From positions 1-56,286 of the IMG/VR virus record IMGVR_UViG_3300034118_001268: a stretch of 56,286 nucleotides of DNA. One strand, given 5' to 3'. The DNA is from a virus. The notes below the pieces were generated by a model. That model was not told where the DNA came from. It saw only the letters and a list, made by a program, of their open reading frames with translations, and searched no databases. Shown here piece by piece: positions 22,002 through 29,491 of this stretch. The position numbers and the translations under genes are program-made. Numbering within the stretch: the first letter of the stretch is position 1; the number at the start of each line of letters is the position of its first letter.

Positions 22002-22280
22002 TTAGGCCTTACCGCTTCCCCAGCACAATTGACAAGTCATCTTTAGTGAGGAGAACCCGTTGTGAACTCCGACCCACCCTTTTCCCCCACATTGGAAGCA
22101 CTGCTTTTCACCAGACAATCTCAACGCATCTCTGAAAGCCGTTGCGATCTTTGAAAACTCTTCGGAAGTTCCACCCATATCTGGATGGTGGATCTTGGCA
22201 AGTGACAACCAAGCACTCCTGACTTCTTCCGAAGAGGCAGTTTCTGGGAGACCTAAAATTTCAAACGGGGATTTCTTCAT
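22002..22280 (-). CDS. Mini-DnaJ: J-domain with single zinc-finger pair
   Basis: A 92-aa protein from ATG22280. Residues 1 to about 55 form a J-domain (SPFEILGLPETASSEEVRSAW, then the HPD motif in IHHPDMGGTSEEF), which stimulates Hsp70 ATPase. Immediately after come two CxxCxGxG-like half sites (CFQCGGKGW ... CQLCWGSGKA), as in the DnaJ zinc domain but reduced to one pair. No substrate-binding C-terminal domain. It could direct host DnaK to phage replication or assembly complexes. Last gene of the P7 operon. Confidence 0.85.
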   Translation of the reverse strand: MKKSPFEILGLPETASSEEVRSAWLSLAKIHHPDMGGTSEEFSKIATAFRDALRLSGEKQCFQCGGKGWVGVHNGFSSLKMTCQLCWGSGKA

Positions 22281-22654
22281 CAGCTTCTTTTCTCTTTGAG
22301 AACCTTCGGCTGTTCGAGAAGAACTGCTGCCAATTTGTTGGCGTACCAAATCGCCTTGAGGTTATCCTCGACCGGATTGGCTTTCAACATCAGTCGCCAC
22401 TGATACTTGATCACTTGACCACGAAGGAACCCAATGAACTGTTCACGGCCCAACGCTGCTCTGATTGCATCGATGCACTCAATGCCGTTGTCCGACGCCG
22501 TGTAGTGTGGCGGATGGTTCACCAGATCAGGAGGACTGGTGTCGACTTCACCAAGAATGTCGCCTGACAAATCTGCTCCGCCGAGGAATGCGTCACCAGG
22601 CAGCAAATTTTCCTCATTGGGAAACAGGTCGTGCTGGTCTTCAATTTGTCCCAT
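22280..22654 (-). CDS. DUF3310 protein (phage nucleotide-kinase-like family)
   Basis: A 124-aa protein from ATG22654. The DUF3310 signature VNHPPHYTASDNGIECIDAI ... KYQWRLMLKANPVEDNLKAIWYANKLA occupies the C-terminal two thirds. The family is widespread in phage replication regions and sometimes called SaV-like or nucleotide kinase, but no enzyme activity can be seen here. It overlaps the next gene's start by one base. Confidence 0.85.
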   Translation of the reverse strand: MGQIEDQHDLFPNEENLLPGDAFLGGADLSGDILGEVDTSPPDLVNHPPHYTASDNGIECIDAIRAALGREQFIGFLRGQVIKYQWRLMLKANPVEDNLKAIWYANKLAAVLLEQPKVLKEKRS

Positions 22655-22964
22655 CTGGTATGTCCTCCGCTTGTTGGCCGATGAATTCAAGTTCCTTGAA
22701 GCTGGGCATCTTAATCAACCAGCCTCTGGTTTCGAACTCCTTAAACAGAGCCTCTGCCGTGTCGCAAGCTTTCGTAGCCACGTAGCCAGGATAGAGAGCC
22801 ACATCAGCCGTCGACATCATCGCACTTGCAAGGCTTTGCGCAAGGAACGCTCTTGGATCAAGATGCGTCCTCTGATGGAGGAAGGCGATAGTGGATCCCG
22901 GATTGCTCCGGGAGTCCACCAGCACGTCGACATGGTCGGTTCCTCCGATCCTTGTCGTGTTCAT
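22641..22964 (-). CDS. Hypothetical protein
   Basis: A 107-aa protein starting MNTTRIGGTDHVDVLVDSRS. The middle (AFLAQSLASAMMSTADVALYPGYVATKACDTAEALFKEFETRGW) resembles small uncharacterised phage proteins with a helical core. Overlaps its downstream neighbour by 14 bases and its upstream neighbour by four (ATGA). Function unknown. Confidence 0.65.
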   Translation of the reverse strand: MNTTRIGGTDHVDVLVDSRSNPGSTIAFLHQRTHLDPRAFLAQSLASAMMSTADVALYPGYVATKACDTAEALFKEFETRGWLIKMPSFKELEFIGQQAEDIPDGTN

Positions 22965-23248
22965 TCTTCGTCCTCGTCTTCATCCTCGTCTTCTTCAGGA
23001 TCTTCGTCGTCCTCCTGAGAAGAAGAGAGTTCGAGAACGTTCGGGATCAAGTCGTTGTTGATCCAGTCGAGAAGGCCCGCCTTGTCCGTAGGAATATCGA
23101 CCTCCTCAACAGAGGCCGCCTCCTTGGCCGCTTTCGAGCGCGGATTGATGCCCGCCGCTTCGAGAAGATCATCGCGCATGGCCTTTGCGTCTGACTGCGA
23201 CCCGGCAAAAGATGTGTGGCCCTGGCAGATTACTTGATATGCCTTCAT
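22961..23248 (-). CDS. Protein with C-terminal polyacidic tail
   Basis: A 95-aa protein. A MKAYQVICQGHTSFAGSQSDAK beta/alpha start, a VEEVDIPTDKAGLLDWINNDL helix and a final ~18-residue run of Asp and Glu. Such tails mimic nucleic acid or bind basic partners (compare phage ssDNA-binding proteins and DNA mimics). Role unknown. Confidence 0.65.
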   Translation of the reverse strand: MKAYQVICQGHTSFAGSQSDAKAMRDDLLEAAGINPRSKAAKEAASVEEVDIPTDKAGLLDWINNDLIPNVLELSSSQEDDEDPEEDEDEDEDEE

Positions 23249-23493
23249 TGATCGTCACCTCCCAGAAGTCCGAGAAGATCACCGCCAAGACCTTGAAGGC
23301 GACCAACGGCGTCTTTGTTGCCGGCCTGTTTGGCATCACCCGCATGAGCCTTCGTCGTCTCACGCATTGACTTGATCAGGCCACGACGTGCGGCCTTATC
23401 AGACTTGTCCCGCGCCGCCAAAGCCTTCGCGACTTCAGATGCAACGAGCTCAGCAATCGCAGGATCACTGAGTAGCTTACTGGCTCTCGCCAT
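23245..23493 (-). CDS. Hypothetical Ala/Lys-rich protein, first gene of the P7 operon
   Basis: An 82-aa protein from ATG23493 with AAGGAG seven bases upstream. An in-frame GTG at 23547 with AGGAA would add 18 residues and is possible. Helical, with a basic centre (ARRGLIKSMRETTKAH) and a Gly/Leu-rich end (LQGLGGDLLGLLGGDDQ). Function unknown. Confidence 0.6.
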   Translation of the reverse strand: MARASKLLSDPAIAELVASEVAKALAARDKSDKAARRGLIKSMRETTKAHAGDAKQAGNKDAVGRLQGLGGDLLGLLGGDDQ

Positions 23494-23577
23494 TTGGATT
23501 ATCTCCTTGAGATGGTTGAAAACGAACATAAATCTGAGGTTCGTCACTTCCTTGTCAGACTACCCCTCAGCAAGGCT

Positions 23578-23607
23578 ATTCTAAAGCGGTCTCGCGCTGA
23601 CTGTAAA
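23578..23607 (-). promoter_or_regulatory. Early promoter P7
   Basis: Minus strand: TTTACA (23607-23602), 18 bases, TAGAAT (23583-23578), then GCTGAGGGG about 10 bases further on. The first gene is 85 bases downstream, so the leader is longer than in the other units. Confidence 0.7.
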
Positions 23608-23630
23608 CAGTAAACTTGCGATGATCGCAG

Positions 23631-23840
23631 TTAACAAGGCGTCATATTTTTCAAAGAGAAAATTTCCACCTTGTTCGTGTCAAGAGCAAACGCTCTTATC
23701 AACCACTCTTCTTCGGCGTGCGATGAAATTCTCCCGAACCACATCCCTCTCGGCATGATCGTTCGAGTTGCAACAGTGCCTTCAGCATCAGTGTAAACGA
23801 CTTTGATCGCAGGCTTCAGTTCGAAGAGAATTTGGTTCAT
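23631..23840 (-). CDS. Hypothetical small protein
   Basis: A 69-aa protein, MNQILFELKPAIKVVYTDAE at the start, with alternating hydrophobic residues suggesting a small beta sheet. It overlaps the upstream gene by four bases (ATGA). No family. Last gene of the P8 operon. Confidence 0.65.
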   Translation of the reverse strand: MNQILFELKPAIKVVYTDAEGTVATRTIMPRGMWFGRISSHAEEEWLIRAFALDTNKVEIFSLKNMTPC

Positions 23841-24292
23841 GGGACGCCGTCATCCGTTTGGATCATTTCGATCCGCTGTCTGATATGACGCTTTGTCGCA
23901 ATCACGGTCCCACGCAAAGCGACCGCAGGGTTTTCGAGGATGGCCTTCAGTGTCTTCTCTGGTGGGTCACCAGGCAATTCAGGCTCTTCGTCCACAGCTT
24001 TGATTGCCAAAGCCTTGCCATCCTTCAGCCCCGCTCTATAGGCTTCTGCCTCGGTCGTGGTCATTTCACGTTTGTTCACGATCAGATCCTTCACGAAGTC
24101 GCCGAGTTGTGTCAACCACCAGAACTTCGGCGTGTTCATAACCAAGCCCAAAGCTTCCAGATTTTTGAGAAGCTCGGGCGATGCTGCGCCGCCATCAACG
24201 ATGATTTTCTTCTCTTCATCACTGAGTTCGGAAATAATCTGCTTCGGCCAACAGTATTGCCTGTCGGGCATCGGGTTGTCCATGCTAGCCAT
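23837..24292 (-). CDS. Hypothetical protein
   Basis: A 151-aa protein from ATG24292, preceded by GGAGGGAG. The N-terminal ISELSDEEKKIIVDGGAASP and FWWLTQLGDFVKDLI segments could form a small winged-helix-like fold. The remainder is an acidic, Pro-rich segment and a basic C-terminal helix. Function unknown. Confidence 0.65.
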   Translation of the reverse strand: MASMDNPMPDRQYCWPKQIISELSDEEKKIIVDGGAASPELLKNLEALGLVMNTPKFWWLTQLGDFVKDLIVNKREMTTTEAEAYRAGLKDGKALAIKAVDEEPELPGDPPEKTLKAILENPAVALRGTVIATKRHIRQRIEMIQTDDGVP

Positions 24293-24353
24293 TTTTTCTC
24301 CCTCCAAAAAGGATGTAAACGATAGCCAAGAATATCAGCAATTCCCCAAGCAT
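24285..24353 (-). CDS. Predicted 22-residue membrane microprotein
   Basis: A frame MLGELLIFLAIVYILFGGRK plus two residues starts at ATG24353 within TGATG, sharing one base with the primase-helicase stop and preceded by AAGGAAG. It is a single hydrophobic helix with a basic C-terminus. Its end overlaps the next gene's start by eight bases. Coupling on both sides supports it, but its length makes it uncertain. Confidence 0.4.
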   Translation of the reverse strand: MLGELLIFLAIVYILFGGRKNG

Positions 24354-26467
24354 CAGAATTTCTTCCTTCTCTTTGGTTTTGTATCCTCGGCAAGATAGGT
24401 ACGAACTTGGTCAAAAGTTGCCTTGACCCATTTCTCCCTATTCCTCAGAACGTAAAACCTATCTTGACCGTCTTCGGTTTTGATCGGCTTTCCGTCTAAG
24501 ACTTGTGGCACACCGGCTCTACGCAACTCTCTGCCTAGACCGTTTGCGGTGGTCCTTGTTCTCTGCTCTGGGTCGTAGATCTTCAACAGTTGGCGATTTG
24601 TAAAGAGATCACCCTTCATGGGAATGTCGCCAATCCGAAGAACCGCGTCAGGATTTTGGATCAACATACGGACCCAGCTTCCAAGATCGGAACGCACGTC
24701 AGCTGTCATTCTGTCTTTAGCAGCTGTGCGCATGGCTGGTGCCGCTGGGTTGAAATCGCTTGTGTCTATGTTCAAAAGATAGTGGAAAATTGCCGCCGAA
24801 CCCCCTGTGTCCAACCATATATCGTAGTCGACATAGAACTCTTCCGAGAGTGGGCCCACCATAACTTCATGGATGAAGAAACGTCGATCGTCGTCTTCAA
24901 GAAAGAACGCATCAGGCTGGTTCGATGTCCACAAATAGTTGATGCAATCAGGCACCACGTAGCTTGGAACATATTTCGGATTGAGTCTTAACTCGCGCTG
25001 AGTTATCAACTTCTTCAGCATGTCGGCATCAGCTCTTCTGTCTGATCCTGTGACGTCGTCACCCAACACAAACTGTTTGTTCTCAGCCCACTCGTTAAAC
25101 CCTGCGTGAAGGTCTGTCTGCTTGATCTCTGTGAAGTTGCGCCCATAGATACGACCAAGCGAGTAGCCAATGAGAGACTTGCCCGTCCCGTGTTTGATGC
25201 CATGAATAGCTGCGGACGAGAACATCTTTGTTCCTGGAAATTGTAACGGGTAGGCACACCAATTTATGAACCATTTTTTTGCCTCCGGGTCTGCACCTGT
25301 GAACAAATGATCGATCAACCGTAAGAATGGGGCCACGTCTCCCTTCTTCGGTTCAACTCCCCAGCCTGGCCACGTATTATACATGGAAGTCATGACTGAA
25401 CCTGTCGGGATTACTTGATCTCTTCCAGGAGCATAGGTCAGTTTTCCAACCTCTCTTCGCATCGGCCACTTCAACCATGCTTGCGCTGCTGACGCAGGCC
25501 TTAGCGAAATGTTGCCATTGTCCTTGACGACCTGTTCGACGTAATCGGCCGTCGAGAATGCGTGGTCTTTGAATTGCGATGGGGAAATCTTCTGACCTGT
25601 CTCATGCATAATGACGAGACCAGGATTATAGACGTAGGTCACTTGATCATTCAACCGCCAAAGACTCTGTGCCAGAGTCAGCGGGTACGACCCATCTCGC
25701 ATCAGTGAACCTAGCTCGTCTGCAGGCCTCGCTATAAGAAAGTCGTCTAGTCCTGTTTTCGCATTCTCGACCACATCCGGCAAAGGCACAAGATTTGGAA
25801 TTGCTCCTCGTTGCCGTAACTCTTCGGCTAATTCATTCAAGGCCGAACACACCATTGGATTGGACCTGAAGTCTGAGTCGTAGGCGATGTAGACGTACCG
25901 CTTGATCCAATTCACTCTTTCGAGTTCTTGTAGGAATGAAATTCCCAACTTGGCACTTTTGAAGTTGTAAACTCCACCAAGCCCTATTGTAGGGAACCCT
26001 TCCTTACAAGCCTTGGCAGCTTTGAATTCGCCTTCTGTAATGATGAGAGGTTGCCAAGTGTCGTTCAGTATTTCTTTCCAATTGATGTTTGGCAAATGGG
26101 GAAAATACGAGCAGACTCCTGAGTCGGGCTCTTGAACATACCTCGGGGGTTTTTTGTTGGCGAGGCTCGCAAAATCCGAAGGAGTTTTGAGATACCTCAG
26201 CCTATAAAATTGTGGCCACTTCGGCCAGCCGGTCAAAGGCTTCTGCGGATCAAATGGGTCGAAGTATGGAATTTTGAGACTCGGCACTGGTTTGAAATTC
26301 TTGTGAAGAGACTGCGTCTCTATCGGGTCTAAGAAGTGCATACCCAGATGCTGCGCATCCTCGGTAGTCAATCCTGACGATGCAAGCTTTGCCAAGCCAA
26401 GTTCCATGGTCTCGCCAGATTTGCGAGGCATCTTGGGTTGCGTTGATTTTGAAGAACTTTTCCCCAT
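24353..26467 (-). CDS. Primase-helicase: TOPRIM-like DUF3854 plus SF3 helicase DUF5906
   Basis: A 704-aa protein for replication initiation. Residues ~100-250 contain LIITEGEFKAAKACKEGFPTIGLGG and YIAYDSDFRSNP, the Glu and D-x-D elements of a TOPRIM-like fold (DUF3854). The C-terminal half has the superfamily 3 helicase Walker A HGIKHGTGKSLIGY, Walker B-like FVLGDDVTGSDRR, and WTSNQPDAFFLEDDDRRFF with sensor/arginine positions (DUF5906/primase-like). No separate primase gene is visible, so this may prime or unwind alone. It overlaps a small upstream gene by one base (TAATG). Confidence 0.9.
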   Translation of the reverse strand: MGKSSSKSTQPKMPRKSGETMELGLAKLASSGLTTEDAQHLGMHFLDPIETQSLHKNFKPVPSLKIPYFDPFDPQKPLTGWPKWPQFYRLRYLKTPSDFASLANKKPPRYVQEPDSGVCSYFPHLPNINWKEILNDTWQPLIITEGEFKAAKACKEGFPTIGLGGVYNFKSAKLGISFLQELERVNWIKRYVYIAYDSDFRSNPMVCSALNELAEELRQRGAIPNLVPLPDVVENAKTGLDDFLIARPADELGSLMRDGSYPLTLAQSLWRLNDQVTYVYNPGLVIMHETGQKISPSQFKDHAFSTADYVEQVVKDNGNISLRPASAAQAWLKWPMRREVGKLTYAPGRDQVIPTGSVMTSMYNTWPGWGVEPKKGDVAPFLRLIDHLFTGADPEAKKWFINWCAYPLQFPGTKMFSSAAIHGIKHGTGKSLIGYSLGRIYGRNFTEIKQTDLHAGFNEWAENKQFVLGDDVTGSDRRADADMLKKLITQRELRLNPKYVPSYVVPDCINYLWTSNQPDAFFLEDDDRRFFIHEVMVGPLSEEFYVDYDIWLDTGGSAAIFHYLLNIDTSDFNPAAPAMRTAAKDRMTADVRSDLGSWVRMLIQNPDAVLRIGDIPMKGDLFTNRQLLKIYDPEQRTRTTANGLGRELRRAGVPQVLDGKPIKTEDGQDRFYVLRNREKWVKATFDQVRTYLAEDTKPKRRKKF

Positions 26468-26619
26468 TACATTTTCCTGTCAGACAATAGTTGAGCTGCC
26501 TCAGCAACAGCCTTCCAATTCAGAACCTCAGCTTTCTGAACGGGGTGGCCGCCCGAACCGCCACCTTGCTGAGGAGTGTCTGACAGAGTGCGTAAGGCAG
26601 GAGAATACCCATCACACAT
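26467..26619 (-). CDS. Small protein coupled to the primase-helicase
   Basis: A 50-aa frame, MCDGYSPALRTLSDTPQQGG at the start and an AEVLNWKAVAEAAQLLSDRK helix at the end. It begins downstream of promoter P8 and ends in TAATG with the helicase start. Its ribosome binding site is weak. Moderate support from position only. Confidence 0.45.
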   Translation of the reverse strand: MCDGYSPALRTLSDTPQQGGGSGGHPVQKAEVLNWKAVAEAAQLLSDRKM

Positions 26620-26649
26620 CCGATCACGCGGTAAGGGCGACCGAGCCAG

Positions 26650-26679
26650 ACTGTATCGCGGTTTTTGCCGAACTGTAAA
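26650..26679 (-). promoter_or_regulatory. Early promoter P8 (primase-helicase operon)
   Basis: Minus strand: TTTACA (26679-26674), 18 bases, TACAGT (26655-26650). The spacer contains CGG-CAAAAA-CCG. The upstream sequence is AATAAAAAGTTG, A/T rich as in the other copies. Confidence 0.65.
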
Positions 26680-26686
26680 CAACTTT

Positions 26687-27190
26687 TTATTCCTCGCTGC
26701 CAGCGCCTTTTGGGAGCGGTGTTCTGTATTTCTTCTTTGGTTTTTCGGCGTGGTTGACAGCAAGAGTCTCCTTTGAAGTAGGAAATTCGCTTATCAATTC
26801 GTCGACTTTGCTCGACCTAAAAATCGTACAGACGTCGCCCCTGACAGTTCTTGTGATTGATGATTTGTCCAGAGACCTGGAAAAATAGACAATCAGAGTC
26901 GGTTTGCCGAGACCTGTCAGCTTTGCCAGATCCTCCCAACCGTGGACTTCTCCGACTATTCCGGTCGTGTGATTGGCAACTTTGAAGACTTCCTTGTTGC
27001 GTTCATACTTGGGTTTTTCGGTTTCGTATCCGATTTGTGTGTAGTGTTCGAGCTCTTTCAAAAGCTCTTGGACAGCTTCGACAACGTCATAAAGAGCGGG
27101 TGTGACCTTCTCAAGTTTTACACGTGAGCGATCCATCAAAATTCGGAGTCGCATTTTCTCCTTCAGTTTGAGTCCACGATGCACGGTCAT
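26687..27190 (-). CDS. Hypothetical protein, first gene of the leftward arm
   Basis: A 167-aa protein from ATG27190. Helical N-terminus (RGLKLKEKMRLRILMDRSRVKLEKV) followed by a NHTTGIVGEVHGWEDLAKLTGLGKPTLIVYFSR segment that resembles a small HTH or NUMOD-like DNA-binding unit (GWEDLAKLTGLGKPTL reads like helix-turn-helix). The C-terminus is Lys/Pro rich. It lies alone behind promoter P9 and could be an early regulator. Confidence 0.65.
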   Translation of the reverse strand: MTVHRGLKLKEKMRLRILMDRSRVKLEKVTPALYDVVEAVQELLKELEHYTQIGYETEKPKYERNKEVFKVANHTTGIVGEVHGWEDLAKLTGLGKPTLIVYFSRSLDKSSITRTVRGDVCTIFRSSKVDELISEFPTSKETLAVNHAEKPKKKYRTPLPKGAGSEE

Positions 27191-27226
27191 GATGTCCACA
27201 ACTCCATGAAATTAAAGGGAAATTTG

Positions 27227-27255
27227 CCTATACGCTACTTCGAAAATTCTGTAAA
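27227..27255 (-). promoter_or_regulatory. Early promoter P9
   Basis: Minus strand: TTTACA (27255-27250), 17 bases, TATAGG (27232-27227). The spacer includes TTCGAA. This is the outermost leftward promoter, next to the divergent AT-rich region. Confidence 0.8.
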
Positions 27256-27495
27256 CAGTGGGTTATAGCGCTCTGATACAGATCCGGAATACGGCGACCC
27301 CTTATCTCTATACCCCTATCTTATTTAGTTATTTCCTCTTTTCTATTATTATCTACTTATCTAATTATTTCTTACATAGAAGAAGATAAGAAGATTGTGT
27401 ATTGTATTATGTGAACTTTTGAGCTTTTGAAATCGACTCATTTTTGTTCCCCCTCCATGGTGCCGCATTTATTGCTCCGGCCACCGCAAATTTTC

Positions 27496-27527
27496 TTGTG
27501 TTATTGATATTTTTTGCATGCTATAAG
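27496..27527 (+). promoter_or_regulatory. Candidate late promoter (extended -10)
   Basis: TGCTATAAG (27519-27527) is an extended -10 element about 100 bases before the first late gene. The -35 is poor (TGTTAT at 17 bases, or TTGTGT at 20), suggesting that an activator is needed. Confidence 0.45.
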
Positions 27528-27561
27528 GTGCCGGGTTGCATATTGCATGGAACCTGAATAG

Positions 27562-27585
27562 AACTCGTCCGATGGTCGGCGAGTT
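27562..27585 (+). other. Stem-loop in the late transcript leader
   Basis: AACTCG(T)C ... G(G)CGAGTT forms an 8-bp stem including one G-U pair around an eight-base loop, about 25 bases before the GAGGAG ribosome binding site. No U-tract follows. It may stabilise the late RNA 5' end. Confidence 0.45.
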
Positions 27586-27632
27586 TAGGCCATTGAGCCT
27601 CCACCCACCAACCATAGAGGAGTGTCACACAC

Positions 27633-28859
27633 ATGACAGGAATGCTTCAGGGTTACCCTGGAATTGAGTTTGCAACTGGTGAAGAAGTTGGTCTCTTTGA
27701 TACCACTGGCCCAGTGCAGGTTGTTGATGCTGGTCTCATGTCGGCAATGCAGGTTGCCGGCTGCCTTGGCGTCGATCTCAAAAATATGTTGATGGGTGGC
27801 GACTTTGCCACAAATCCTTGGGCGCGAGGGACTTCTTTCACCGGCATTACCAACACTCCAGTTTACACAGCTGACCGGTTCTTCGCTGTTGGCGCCGCTG
27901 GTTCAAGCATCAGCGTTTCAAGACAGGCTGTCGCTGCGGGCGCGCTCTCCTCTCTTGGAAATCGTTTCACTCAAGCTCTGAGATTTGGTCGTGCGGCGTC
28001 GAACGCCGATTTGAATGAAATCTACCTCGGCCAGGTGCTTGAGTCTGCCCATTCTGCTCCATATCAGGGTCGCCGCGTTGCCTTTTCTTTCTGGGCGAGA
28101 GCGGGTGCAAACTTCTCTGCGTTGGGTAATCTCCTCAACGTTCGAGTGGTTACCGGCACGGGCACTGATCAATCTGCGGCGAACGCTGTTGCGGGCACGT
28201 GGACCGGTTACTCGAACCGTCAGCTTGCGGTTCCTTCGAACGGCGTCAGAAATATCGGCGGCGGTGCTGCCGGCAATCCTTCTGGCACTGAAGCTGCGGT
28301 CATTTTGACAAACGCAAACAATGTCCAGTTGACCACATCTTATGTGCGCTACTACCTGACGGCTCTCATTCCCGCGGATGCCAATCAGATCGGCGTGTTG
28401 CTTTCCTATGTGCCTGTCGGTACCGCCGGCGCCAACGACTTCTTCGAAGTCCTCGGACTCCAACTCGAACCGGTTGCCGCGACTCTCCCCTTCCCGTCTC
28501 CTTTCGAATTCAGAAAGGCGGCTGTGGAAGACCTGTTGTGCCGTCGCTATTGCCAATCCTTCCCGGAACCGGCTGCCGCCGTTGCCGTTGCTCCTGGGTT
28601 GGCGACTGGTGCAGCCGCTCAGAAGATCGCCATTCCGTTGTATCCGCCAATGCGTGCGGCTCCAACGATGACGATCCCGACCGCTGGGACGTTCCGCATC
28701 AACGTTGCCGGCACGCCGACTGCCGTCACACTCGCCGCAGCCACGTCTACCAGAAACTGCGGAAACCTCACGGGTGGCGCCACCAATACTGCTGGTCAAG
28801 CCGTTCTCCTTGAGGGCAACGGTGGCGCCGGGTTGATCGTGGCGTCTGCCGAACTGTAA
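27633..28859 (+). CDS. Virion fibre/decoration-like protein with jelly-roll segment
   Basis: A 408-aa protein, GAGGAG nine bases upstream. After a small N-terminal domain, NMLMGGDFATNPWARGT then VYTADRFFAV is the typical start of carbohydrate-binding-like jelly rolls found in phage fibre and minor structural proteins. PFEFRKAAVEDLLCRRYCQ (about residue 288) is the equally typical segment before the C-terminal tip of such proteins. The Ala/Thr/Gly-rich C-terminus is beta structure. It precedes the terminase genes, an unusual location for a fibre gene. Confidence 0.6.
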   Translation: MTGMLQGYPGIEFATGEEVGLFDTTGPVQVVDAGLMSAMQVAGCLGVDLKNMLMGGDFATNPWARGTSFTGITNTPVYTADRFFAVGAAGSSISVSRQAVAAGALSSLGNRFTQALRFGRAASNADLNEIYLGQVLESAHSAPYQGRRVAFSFWARAGANFSALGNLLNVRVVTGTGTDQSAANAVAGTWTGYSNRQLAVPSNGVRNIGGGAAGNPSGTEAAVILTNANNVQLTTSYVRYYLTALIPADANQIGVLLSYVPVGTAGANDFFEVLGLQLEPVAATLPFPSPFEFRKAAVEDLLCRRYCQSFPEPAAAVAVAPGLATGAAAQKIAIPLYPPMRAAPTMTIPTAGTFRINVAGTPTAVTLAAATSTRNCGNLTGGATNTAGQAVLLEGNGGAGLIVASAEL

Positions 28860-28907
28860 AAGATCAAACGCATTGGAAAGATCATGCCGCGAGTCAGGGG
28901 AATTACG

Positions 28908-29138
28908 ATGCCGAAACGTGAAAATGTCGAGTCCATAAGGGTTCGTCAAATTGAGAACGGTTATATCGTTTCGAAAGAGACGTATACATCTTCAAAAGGT
29001 TTTGAGTGTCGTGAAGTCTTCACTGACAAGCGTCCTGATCTTTCCGTCGCTGGTCTGAAACCAAAGTCTTCTGGAGGCGCCTCAAAAGCGCCTTCAAGTT
29101 CTCTCAACAAGGCCATCGGTGAGTTGAAAAAGAAATAA
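28908..29138 (+). CDS. Hypothetical small protein
   Basis: A 76-aa protein from ATG28908 (AGGGG seven bases upstream); ATG28884 is an alternative that adds eight residues. MPKRENVESIRVRQIENGYI then YTSSKGFECREVFTDKRP suggests a small beta domain with a basic tail. Such proteins often stand next to the small terminase. Function unknown. Confidence 0.65.
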   Translation: MPKRENVESIRVRQIENGYIVSKETYTSSKGFECREVFTDKRPDLSVAGLKPKSSGGASKAPSSSLNKAIGELKKK

Positions 29139-29164
29139 AGTCCAACAAGATAGGGATTTCAAAA

Positions 29165-29491
29165 ATGGCAAATGGTAAAGCCGGAAGACCCCTGGGCAGT
29201 AAAGACTCGAAGCCAAGGAATGCAGACCGACCGTTTGCCGATGCTTTGAGGGTTGCAATCCACAGAGCCATTGACTCCGGTGAACACAAAGGCAAGGTGC
29301 GATTGAATGTGATTGCTGAGAAGTTGGCAGTCGCCGCCATCAACGGAGACGCTTGGGCAATCAAGGAAATCGCCGATAGAATGGACGGTCGTCCTGCCCA
29401 ACAGATCAATCATGCAGGTTCCAATGGCGATGAGCTTCCAACCGGGATCTCGGTTGTCTTCGTCCCAACAGGCGGAAAGCCTAGTCCGTGA
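29165..29491 (+). CDS. Terminase small subunit-like DNA-recognition protein
   Basis: A 108-aa protein: [29 protein letters not shown] at the start is the DNA-recognition style of small phage packaging proteins (DUF5681-like), followed by [31 protein letters not shown]. It lies directly before the large terminase and overlaps its GTG by four bases. It probably selects DNA for headful packaging, but the family assignment is by resemblance. Confidence 0.65.
   Translation: MANGKAGRPLGSKDSKPRNADRPFADALRVAIHRAIDSGEHKGKVRLNVIAEKLAVAAINGDAWAIKEIADRMDGRPAQQINHAGSNGDELPTGISVVFVPTGGKPSP

Larger units (their letters stand above)
27256..27632. other. Divergent intergenic region with AT/pyrimidine-rich tract
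   Basis: A 377-base gap between the leftward and rightward arms without a supported gene. Positions ~27296-27420 are strongly AT rich with short TTATCT/TTATTT repeats, easily melted, and a possible replication origin or regulatory zone. The rest contains the late leader and a candidate promoter. No iterons or clear DnaA boxes were seen. Confidence 0.6.

Noticed and set aside
24300-24325. A further TTTACA copy near 24311-24316 as a tenth early promoter
   Set aside because: No -10 hexamer at 16-18 bases; the sequence codes for the 22-aa microprotein and a ribosome binding site.
27918-28949. Minus-strand open frame of 343 codons opposite the fibre-like gene
   Set aside because: Arg/Ser/Gly-rich antisense translation, no start signal; the sense gene has a good ribosome binding site and family-like segments.
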